21,323 nt of DNA from Chara braunii (lineage: Eukaryota > Streptophyta > Charophyceae > Charales > Characeae): positions 496,886 through 518,208 of the forward strand of contig BFEA01000444.1 in the NCBI GenBank assembly GCA_003427395.1. Direction: 5' to 3'. The notes beneath the pieces are model-generated. The model was not told the origin of the DNA. It saw only the letters and a list, made by a program, of their open reading frames with translations, and did no database searches. Of the stretch, positions 8,896-16,897 are shown in pieces (within the stretch, counting starts at the first letter, position 1; each line of letters begins with the position of its first letter). The position numbers and the translations under genes were made by a program.

Positions 8896-9582
8896 GCTAG
8901 ACCATCCAATCTTATGGAAACCTGTCTAGCTCAGCCATTAGATATACACAAATACAGGGCAGTACAATTTTTCTCTTCCTTTGGGCATATGACTAGACCA
9001 TTCAGCTTAGAAACAATGTTTACTCGCCCTGAACTGTTTAAAAATCGAAGTTATATATAATTATTTGCACTTAGTCTTTTAAGGTAGCATATGATTGAAC
9101 TGATCATCTTAGATCAAGGTTCAGCCTGCACCTTCTTACCACAAGTTTATTCTTAATTCATACTCTCTTCAATTGGTGATAAGCTATAGTTAGATCATCC
9201 AATCTTATGGAAAAATGTACGACTAGCCTGTTCATAAGTAAAATAGTATAAAAATATAAACAAATTTATCCTTTTGGTTATAACATGTACGTGATTCCAG
9301 ATAAGATCACCCAATCTTATGGGAACATGTCTAGTCCTTTGCCTGATCCTCCCGCAGAACAAACAAGAAAACGTTAATAAACATCACAAACCCAAATGAA
9401 ACAAGACAACCGAGCCATCAAATCTTATGGAAAAATGTTTGGTCCCTGAAAGTCAAAGACAAACTGACCTTACAAGTGAAAGCAACCAGACCACCCAATC
9501 TTATGGGAACCTGTCTGGTCCTTCAGACAATTGAAAATTAACATAGCACTGGGTTCTCCAATCTTATTGAGACTCTCCCAGC
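8896..9582. repeat. Array of eight 35-nt two-stem hairpins with conserved ATCTTA loop
   Basis: Hairpins at 8896-8930, 8992-9024 (degenerate), 9096-9123 (variant), 9189-9227, 9301-9335, 9409-9443, 9485-9519 and 9548-9582. Standard layout: 7-nt outer arm, CA, 4-nt inner arm, 6-nt loop ATCTTA, 4-nt inner arm, 5-nt spacer (AACCT or like), 7-nt outer arm. Best copy: ACCAGAC and GTCTGGT outside, CCCA and TGGG inside (9485-9519). Stems co-vary: GCTAGAC/GTCTAGC with TCCA/TGGA at 8896; ACCGAGC/GTTTGGT (two G-U pairs) at 9409; CTGGG/CCCAG at 9549. Loop centres are about 94, 101, 97, 112, 108, 76 and 63 nt apart. Spacers share short blocks. No open frame spans it. Function unknown; a decayed satellite with a selected RNA or DNA hairpin, or a family of mobile palindromes, are both possible. 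Confidence 0.85.
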
Positions 9583-10433
9583 CTTTGGTTGACCCAGTCA
9601 AACTCAAGCAGTACAACCTTTCTCCCACCTTTCCCCCAGATGCAAACTCTTTTTACAATCTGCTTTCAGTCAACACAAAAAAAAACTGAAACTGAATTTA
9701 CACAATGCTTCCTTTAGTTAAGTTTGGTTTGTCCTGAAAGTCAGACTGAAAGTCAAAGTAAGGATGCACGCCATATACTCAGTCAAAGTGTAACTGAGAA
9801 TACAGATAGGGGTTTGAACTGGGTTTATAGAAGGAAAGCGAAACCTTTACCTCTCAGTTCCCTGCATCCAGAACTCCTCCTGAGTTATTGCAAAGCTCCC
9901 GCAATCGGTGGGCAGACTCCCCAAAGAGTCTTGCTGCGGTCCCACGGGTTGCAATCCCTCATGCCGCTTTCCTCTCTGAACAAGATTAGACTTAGACTGA
10001 GAAGGGCAGAAGTAAGGGGTTTCAGACTCTCGAGATACAAGAGGGGGATAATTCAACTCCTAGGAGAGGGTCTTGTAATCTTTAATCGCCTGAGGAACCC
10101 GCAATGATGGCTAGATGTGCAAGCCGTCGACCAAACCCAAGTCACACTACTAAACAACTCCCCTATGACGAACCTCCAAGTTTGCAACAATGACCTCCGT
10201 TTGCAGATCTAAATCACTTCCCAAGGTTGTGGCGCCGTTCTTCTTGACCAGTCTGCTGCAACCCAGACTAGAGACGTTGTGCTCAATCATTTGTCTCTTG
10301 TTGTTCCAACCAATGGGTTAAGCGGCCCACAGGCCAATAGGTAAGGTCTTCAACTAAACGTATGATAACTGCGCAACTAAACTGCAGTCAAACTATGTTG
10401 CGAAGCTCAACTATTCGCTGTTTGAGGCCCTTT
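9583..10433. other. No gene seen; candidate LTR body
   Basis: A 127-codon plus-strand frame at 9724-10107 lacks recognisable domains and I do not call it a gene. The bases TCCTGAAAGTCA at 9731 repeat those after the hairpin at 9409-9443, suggesting the degenerate array once reached to about 9760. If the primer binding site at 10439 is genuine, this stretch is LTR. Confidence 0.4.
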
Positions 10434-10452
10434 CACAATGGTATCAGATGCC
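10434..10452 (+). promoter_or_regulatory. Candidate LTR 3' end and tRNA-iMet primer binding site
   Basis: CACA ends at 10437, followed by A and then TGGTATCAGATGCC (10439-10452). TGGTATCAGA matches the first 10 bases of the primer binding site used by most plant LTR retrotransposons, complementary to the 3' end of initiator methionine tRNA; GCC then follows after one extra T. The CA terminus one base before is the expected arrangement. Expected partner features would be an LTR start (TG) upstream and gag downstream; neither is secure. Confidence 0.5.
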
Positions 10453-11095
10453 CAACAACAACACATACTTGAAGCCCCTCAACTACGATATCAGTCCGCC
10501 ACCACAACCTTTTGCGCTGACTGAGCATGACGCAACAACAATCGACTATGGCGCGTAACTCTCCCTGCGGCACACGACGGATGCGCGTGGAATAGCGGGT
10601 GCCAACTTCGATACCAATGCAATCAGACTCGCTATCTTTCACACTTCATATGCATGTAAACAGGTTGCGCAACAAACTGACGACAAACGCCCACTCAAAC
10701 TCAGAGATATGGAAACCAGGAACACAATTCAGATACAAGTTCACTTCAAATGGCTATGGCGTTATAATGTCTGTACAACTCTCTGTTCACACACACAGGA
10801 TCACCCTGGATATCCCACACGTGGCACTTTGTACACACATACACACGCACGCTACACTCTCCTAACAGCTATGGTGGCTATGGCCGTTGCTACCCTATCG
10901 CTATGGCTAAGCTCCTTCTCTCGCCCACTTTGTCTTCGGGCTCACTGCAGACCCCCTCGCACAAGTCGTTGTGGCAGTGCTTCCGCATGGCTCATGCAGG
11001 AATGAATGAATGCTGGGCGCTGCCTCTTGATTTATACTTTTGTATCTTGTTGGTCTGCCCCTTTCTCATGCCCGTGGTGCGCACAGTCCCATGCG
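10453..11095. other. No gene seen downstream of candidate PBS
   Basis: Short frames only, none with recognisable motifs. A loose CA/ACAC-rich stretch occurs at about 10790-10850. If the PBS is real this would be the leader and decayed gag region of an LTR element, but no zinc-knuckle or other gag motif is visible. Confidence 0.35.
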
Positions 11096-11098
11096 GTA

Positions 11099-11145
11099 CT
11101 TGCTTGACTGGACTAGGACTGACTGGGACTGGAACTGCTGACTTA
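11099..11145 (-). repeat. GGACT pentamer tract (copy 3, reverse orientation)
   Basis: Units such as GACTGGACTAGGACTGACTG and GGGACTGGAACTG run from about 11106 to 11137. The reverse complement gives CAGTC/TAGTCCAGTC units like those at 4088-4164 and 12240-12345. Confidence 0.65.
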
Positions 11146-11200
11146 GCACGGGTGGACTCCCCCACTTGCCCACTTGCCTCAGCCTAAACATGAGCAACTT

Positions 11201-11320
11201 CGAAAGGCCAGTACTAGGACCTTACGGAAGGCCGTGAACTTGGCCTTTCGATATTGTAGCAGCTACGACCTTGACCTTTCAGGACTGTAGCAGCTACGAC
11301 CTAAACTTTTCGGAGGAGCT
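11201..11320. repeat. Inverted repeat plus 31-bp direct repeat
   Basis: CGAAAGGCCA (11201-11210) and TGGCCTTTCG (11241-11250) are perfect 10-bp inverted arms. Immediately after, TGTAGCAGCTACGACCT at 11255 recurs at 11286, a 31-bp period, with a third degenerate block near 11314 (GGAGCTACAACTACGACTT). Each direct repeat carries a small GTAG/CTAC palindrome. Confidence 0.7.
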
Positions 11321-11371
11321 ACAACTACGACTTCTAGACCTTGTTAAGACTCCTACCTGACAAGTCTACAT

Positions 11372-11421
11372 GTCGAACCCCTACTACCTACGGACCCTAC
11401 GACAATCTACCAACTGTTACA
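11372..11421 (-). other. tRNA-like A-box/B-box pair on minus strand (possible SINE head)
   Basis: On the minus strand TGTAACAGTTGGTAG (from 11421 downward) partly matches an internal Pol III A box (AGTTGG core), and about 30 nt further GGGGTTCGACA (11381-11371) fits the B box GGTTCGANNC. Spacing suits a tRNA-derived promoter. No cloverleaf or acceptor stem can be drawn, so it is not called a tRNA gene; chance is possible. Confidence 0.25.
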
Positions 11422-11859
11422 AATACACAGGTCACGAGTTCAACTCTCGCGGTCAACACCGATACTGTACACAGGTAAGGTGAGGACTAGGGATCGCTCC
11501 CAGGGATCTGCATCGGCTACTGCGAATAGGTGAATACCATTTCAGTGGGGGCGAAAGTCTCGGAGGGATCTATTCTATTATTATCTGATGGTAATTCTCT
11601 ATGTCTACTCCTCGAGTCTTCGTTGCTAATTTCATTATGTATGATATTCATCCATATAGAATTGGACATTAAAGAAAAGGCTCGAGTCGAGTCAAGAGTG
11701 ATATATAGGGAATGAAATTAATAAGGGTTGTTTTGTATGGAAAAGAACTCCTGAAACTGCAAGCCGGCATCATGGATTAACAACACAACACTAAGTTAAC
11801 AAGACTACGGTATATGTAGCAAGATGTGTTTAATATCTCTTTCGATAGAACATATTCTT
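11422..11859. other. No gene seen
   Basis: Short frames only. The bases CGAGTTCAACTCTCG near 11435-11449 resemble a T-arm on the plus strand but have no matching tRNA body. Confidence 0.4.
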
Positions 11860-11892
11860 TCCTCCCTCCCTCCCTCCCTCCCTCCCTCCCTC
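11860..11892 (+). repeat. (TCCC)n microsatellite
   Basis: About eight uninterrupted TCCC/CCTC units, followed by TTTCCC. Simple repeat; the complementary strand is G-rich and could form quadruplexes. Confidence 0.95.
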
Positions 11893-12239
11893 TTTCCCGC
11901 TGTGTGTGTGTAGAGGGTATCTATCCGATGTGTGGGTATGTATGTGTGCACGACTGTTTATGTTTGTTTTGCCTTGTTGATGAACTGACTTCAACTGCCT
12001 CAGTATTTATTGGCTTGAACCCACTTGATGATAATTTTGTCCTTGCTCCTATTGTCAATCTGTCTCATGTTTTGTTGGGAGGCTGATTTTGAAACATGCA
12101 AAACAATGTTTGGTCTTGAAAAAGTGGAAGAGTCAATCACAAAAGGAGTTTGTGAGTACCAGTGTCCTGTCCCAACACCGGTCCCAAGGTTCCAAGTCCC
12201 ATGTACCATAAAGTATCAGTTTGATAGGTAGGTAGGTTG
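11893..12239. other. No gene seen
   Basis: TG-rich and then ordinary sequence with short frames only; no motif or RNA gene recognised. Confidence 0.4.
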
Positions 12240-12345
12240 AGTCCAGGCGTGTAGGTCGGTAGGGTCCAGTACAGTTCGGTAGGGTACAGTTTGTCCAGCC
12301 TAGTCCAGTCTAGTCCGGTCAGTGGCCCAAGTCCCACGAAAGCCA
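12240..12345 (+). repeat. Degenerate GTCCAGT/GTAGG tract (copy 4)
   Basis: Preceded by GTAGGTAGG, then repeated GGTCGGTAGGGTCCAGTA-like units, ending in GTCCAGCCTAGTCCAGTC and TAGTCCGGTCAG. The TAGTCCAGTC element is shared with the tract at 4088-4164. Confidence 0.7.
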
Positions 12346-12467
12346 GTGAGCATTCCAGCTGCGTCGAAGGCTGAGCACGGGCAGCAAGTGAGGGTACTGT
12401 TCTAGAAAGTCTAAGGTTGGGCACTGAAGCGTCGCACATAAAAGTCTTGGAAAAGCAAATTGTACCT

Positions 12468-12492
12468 GTGAAGCTTTGTTTTTTAGCTTCAC
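12468..12492. repeat. Perfect 8-bp hairpin with T-rich loop
   Basis: GTGAAGCT (12468-12475) pairs with AGCTTCAC (12485-12492) around a 9-nt T-rich loop. Isolated; function unknown. Confidence 0.6.
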
Positions 12493-12639
12493 TTGTGGAC
12501 TAGGAAGTGTAGTAGGCACCCTATATTGGCTATGAAACTCTGCTTTCACAAGGTCGCGATTCTTTTCAGTAGCGTGTCTATAGAGGGTCAGGGCGGGAAC
12601 GGGCTTTTCATCTTGTCAGGAAGGAGTCCACACCAGAGT

Positions 12640-13385
12640 TGGCAACCGCAACTTTTAGGAATACCTGTACCCACCCTAGCCGCACCCTCTTTGAAACCAA
12701 CCACCCATACCTATTGTATACCTGGCCTCCTGGACCCTTACCCGTCTCTACCTGCTCTAAAAGAAAAGCGCGTGTACCCATACCTTCCCTACGCAAAGCT
12801 CTTCAGCCTGTAACTGCCCATACCGCCCATGGATTTTTTTTTACAAAAACCACCCATGGCCTCCTGAACCCAAACTGTTCGTTAACTACCCGTACCCTAC
12901 GCAGCCCAGATTTAATTTACCCGTACCCACGTATACCCACCCATAACCGGCCGCGCCCGTCTCTCGAGTCCTGACACCTGCTGCGGCTGCCGATCACACC
13001 TGCAATGTCCTGCTGCTAGGACACACCTGCTACACCGGCCATGGAAGCTAAAGAGCGCAAACGGGTAACTGTTACCTGTATCCGACCGTACCCAACTATA
13101 ACCGCCAGGTTATAGGTGGGTATGGGTACCCGTTTCGAAGGGGGAGTTGGGTATGGGCAGGCACAAACAAAAACTGGTGGTTGTTAGGGCGGGCACCGTT
13201 GCCCTTTGCAGAGATCATGGGTGGGTAGGGGCAGGTAGGGGTAGGGGTAAAAAAAAAAAAAAACGGGTATGGGCGACCAGAAAGAAAATAGACGGGTATG
13301 GGCAGGTATGGGTGGCCAAAAAAAAAAAGGGGTGGGCACGGGCGGGTAGAGGTTCCGATCGGGTAACCATGCTATACCCGATGTG
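12640..13385. repeat. Large C-rich/G-rich inverted structure built on TACCC/GGGTA units
   Basis: From about 12660 to 12960 the plus strand is dense in ACCC, CCCATACC and CCCGTACCC; from about 13065 to 13380 it carries the reverse: GGGTATGGG, GGGTAGGGG and GGGTACCCG. One exact arm match is CCACCCATACCT (12701-12712) with AGGTATGGGTGG (13304-13315). Inside, 13089-13103 and 13108-13122 form a hairpin with 14 of 15 pairs. A-runs at 13249-13263 and 13318-13328 interrupt the G-rich arm. This resembles the subterminal repeat regions of non-autonomous hAT-type transposons in plants, but I cannot identify terminal inverted repeats or an 8-bp target duplication. Confidence 0.6.
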
Positions 13386-13591
13386 AGTCCTGTAACTTTG
13401 TGGGCTTTGTGTTCTTGCTCAAGCGTGGTGCTTTTCTCATATTCCAAATTTCTCGCTTTCCCATGGCGCAAAGTTTGCAAACGTTTTTTCTCACAAGGGT
13501 GAATTTTATATCTCTTCATTTTCTTATTTTATTTTTTTCAAAATTTCAGACTATTTTCATATGTGTGTAACCGTGTGTATGTAATATTTAT

Positions 13592-13596
<5 letters not shown>

Positions 13597-13647
<51 letters not shown>
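13597..13647 (+). repeat. (TG)n microsatellite
   Basis: About 25 perfect TG units, with imperfect TGTATG units on both sides. Confidence 0.97.
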
Positions 13648-13650
<3 letters not shown>

Positions 13651-13754
13651 AGTGTATGTGTGCGCGACAGACTGAGGGTTGCTGTATTTGCAGATGCTAT
13701 ACAAGTTGCCTAGGCTGCAATAGCACCAGATGCATCCATAGCAGCATCACCCCG

Positions 13755-13787
13755 TTTTTTTTTTTTTTTTTTTTTTAATTTTTTTTT
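13755..13787 (+). repeat. Poly-T tract left of the LINE
   Basis: T22 (13755-13776), AA, T9 (13779-13787), then CACTGCG. It may be the target in which the LINE inserted, or the poly-A tail of a minus-strand retroelement. A matching poly-T begins at 21306, just after the LINE. Confidence 0.9.
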
Positions 13788-14034
13788 CACTGCGTCGTCT
13801 ACCCGGTAGTTCTGATACATACACCTCCCTCCCCGTGTTTTAAAAGGGAGGGAACAAGAGCTGAACCCTCAACAGCGTGTTTCTTTCTTCTTTACACTAG
13901 GGCTATAAAAAGCACTATGGACCCGATCAAAGAAAACGCATGTAGAAAGAAAAGAGGAGCGAAGACCTTGCTCCTATATCAAGGGGCGATGAGGCATCAC
14001 TCAGAATACAGACCCCCCTCTACAAAAGGAGGAA
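13788..14034 (+). other. LINE 5' region (putative 5' UTR)
   Basis: About 247 bases between the poly-T and the first plausible ORF1 ATG. It is purine-rich in its second half. In LINEs this region usually holds the internal promoter; no specific element is recognised. Confidence 0.5.
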
Positions 14035-16853
14035 ATGACAACAGAGGGAAATAACTATTCCATGTCCCCAGGGGAGAAACCACAACGGACCAAAACGAAG
14101 GCAGAGAGGGCAGGGAAACGAAATAGAAGGACCCCCAACCCAGGAGTCAACGAGTGAACTGAGGAAACTGAAAGAAACAAAAGAAAGGATAGAGAATCAG
14201 GCATCCCAGGCGTCCTCCTCCAATACCTCCAATACCTGGGCAAACAAACTAAAGAAATTGTATAGTGGAGAAAAATTATCGATAAGGAGAGATGAACAAG
14301 GTGCACAAGAGGGACTACATAGTTTGGAAGTTCCACTAGATAACCTCACAACTGTTGGCGCGTTCTTCCTCTCAAAGTTCCTGGCAAAAGCAGAGGATCG
14401 CCTGATCAGTCAGGGGGGCAAACAGCATAGAGTGAAAACACTCCCCTCTGATAAAATTCAGCAGAGAGATGAAGTGTACACACACCACGCCAGTAATTGG
14501 GTCTTCTATGACGATGCAACGTACAAAACAACCAACGATAACATCGCCTGGATCAGAAGGAGGCTGGCTATCCTCTAAGGTTCAGAGGAGGGAGCAAACG
14601 AAATCTTTCTGATCCAGCCAATCTCCTCGTCGGTTTTTACGATCATCTACATGTTTGCTGCAGACAAGACGACCATGGATGGCTGGCGCAGCATCCGCTG
14701 CGGCAGATCGAAGGTGAGGATATACCCCTGGTCCCCCCAACGTCAGCAAAAATCGGAAGAGAGGAGGGAGCAGTTGATGGTAGACTACTACTGGGTGGAA
14801 TATAGGCATGTGCCTATTGAGATCCAAGCAACCTTCGTGCAGGATCTCGCCCAGAAGTACAATATTGTAGATTTGATCGAGCCACTCCCCCCATACGTGG
14901 CTAGACGGGATGACTACCTCATGGTGGCAATCGACCTCCCTAAGGACCACGTTTTTTGCATTGATGACATCATTCCGTTCAGGATAGGGGGCCGGGAGTA
15001 CAAAATCCACACAACCCATAAAACCCGTCCATGGTGCTTTAAGTGCCAAATATACGGCCATTTGGCAACGGAGACGGGCTGCCCCTACCACCCAGCTAAG
15101 AAGGTCAGGTCCACGGGTCGTCTTCAACGAGACCCCTTCAAAAAAACCCATTGGCGAACGGTAGACGCAGGGCATGAAGGTTGGGTCTATATTGATGAAG
15201 ACAAACCAGGCGGGGGGGTGAGGGGATGGGAGTGGGAAGGAAAAGAGGAGGCACCACGAGATTCCAGACCCCGGATAGCTGGGTTCCCCCACGAACAGTG
15301 GAAAAACACATGAATGCCCCCCCCAAGCCACCCAACTCGCAGGACCAACAGAACCAAAAAAAGCAGCCGGAAGACCCTCACCCTCAAAAGTATATCAGGA
15401 AGCCAGATACAGTGGGCCTATGGCAGCAAGTCCCTCCAAACAAGAAAAGCGGTCAGCCGCAACAGAAAGGGATTAAGCAAGGGCAAGGGGGGGGGGAATC
15501 TCAGGAAATGAACAAGATAAACATGGATAAGAATCAGTTTTCTATCCTGAGTACATATCAGACGGAAAAGGAAAAGATGGTTGGGGGGGGGGGGGGGGCA
15601 GTGAACCATCCTAAGGAAGGAAAATACGTAAACGAAGAGAGAAGCGAGGGGGCAGGCCCGACACAGACCATGGAGAAGGAGGGAAAAACCCGGAAGATTC
15701 CAAGATACAGGACAAAGCCCGCCTCAGAAGTAAGGCAGGGGATAAGGGAACAAAAAAATGGAGAGCAGGATAAAAAGGATAAAACGGCCCAGGATCCGGT
15801 CTCCAGTTCCCCTTGGTCATCCCTGTCACCCAACCAGGGGAAGGACCCCTGGCCCCGACTTTTGGGGCCCAACCCATGGAAGTGGATAGTCCCCCCCCGA
15901 TACCAGAGGAGGAGATGGCGGACGCAGAAACAGATCAGCAAGACTTCCCCTTAGCCAAAGGAGGCACAAAAGAAAAAATCAGGGGCCTGGCAGACTGGCT
16001 TCTAGACAATCTGCGCCCGCAACACCAACACCTCCCCACATCCTGGTGGGACGATGCATACGTACACCTGTTCACCATGTTGGACAATAGCGACACCCTA
16101 TCCCCGGGCACGAATTGGCAGGCAACCTTGCACCAGGTGTGGCACATTGTGCAGGGGCAACTCCTCCCCCCTCCACAACAGAACAACCAAGAGCCCCCCC
16201 TTGGGGGACAGACCCACAAGGAAAAGGACCAAGCACGCGGCGAGGAGTAAGAGCAAACTTACCTGGGTGACACAGAGATGCACCAACACGAGCCCATATC
16301 CCAGGCACCCCCTGAAGGAGATAAGGATGACCAGGAGCCATCCCGCAGGTCAAAACTGCGCCAGCTAATGGAAAAGGGACGCCATGAGGCAGCACTAAGC
16401 GGAGATAGTAAGACCGTGGTGCTCCCAATCAGAAAAAAAGCGGGGAAATGGGAACCGGGGCTCTCCCCGGATGACCATAACGATTATGCCCCTACTTTTG
16501 GGGGGGTGACCCTCCACGGATGGCGACAGGACGACCCAGGGGGGTTCCGACTCAAAGAAGTCAAGAGCTTTATAGCAAACCACTATGAGCCGGGAGCCAC
16601 GGCCTCCCTAATCGCGTCAAGGGGCCCGAACAAAGTGGCAGACTGGGATGTGTTTGTGCTTTTTGAAGAACACAAGGAAGCTGGCCTCACCTGGCTAAGC
16701 CATAACATGATTTTGGAAATGCAGAGCCTCAAGGTGAAACCGAGCCACATATGGTCAGAGGATGATTTGATCACTTGCTTATGCAAGATCGCTCGAAAGG
16801 ATATTATCAATGGCAAAATCACTTGGGACCAGCAACCGTGGCAAAGGTTCTAA
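14035..16853 (+). pseudogene. LINE ORF1, broken: RNA-binding zinc-knuckle protein
   Basis: ORF1 proteins of L1-type elements bind the element RNA. Start chosen at ATG 14035, giving a Lys/Arg-rich N-terminus; this frame stops at 14155-14157, where a one-base shift near 14150 leads into an ELRKLKE... segment of coiled-coil character. An in-frame TAA follows at 14576. The frame continues to 15313 with a DUF4283-like region (WVEYRHVPIEI, VAIDLPKD) and the knuckle at 15035-15082 (C-X2-C-X4-H-X6-C). A shift, probably at the G-run 15206-15212, enters a Gln/Lys/Pro-rich linker (to about 15800), containing G-runs at 15487 and 15582. A further shift near 15783-15830 enters a globular C-terminal region (to 16853), with one TAA at 16248-16250. 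Intact length would be roughly 900 residues, long for ORF1. The C-terminal region from about 16280 is not a family I recognise. Confidence 0.8.
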
Positions 16854-16897
16854 ACTAACACCCCAGACAAGAAACGTGAGGGGTTTTAAGCACTCAA

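Noticed and set aside
8896-9582. CRISPR array
   Set aside because: Repeats are diverged, spacers are of unequal length (about 30-75 nt) and partly related, no cas genes are present and the context is eukaryotic.
13200-13250. GGGGTA units as an interstitial telomere repeat
   Set aside because: Units are irregular (GGGTAGGGGCAGGTAGGGG) and do not match TTTAGGG or TTAGGG in tandem.
13184-13519. 111-codon minus-strand frame
   Set aside because: Its Pro/Tyr/Phe-rich half is the translation of the GGGTA and poly-A tracts; the remaining part has no recognisable domain.
14582-15331. 249-codon minus-strand frame inside the LINE
   Set aside because: It is antisense to ORF1, whose plus-strand frame has the DUF4283-like region and zinc knuckle; no domain on the minus strand.
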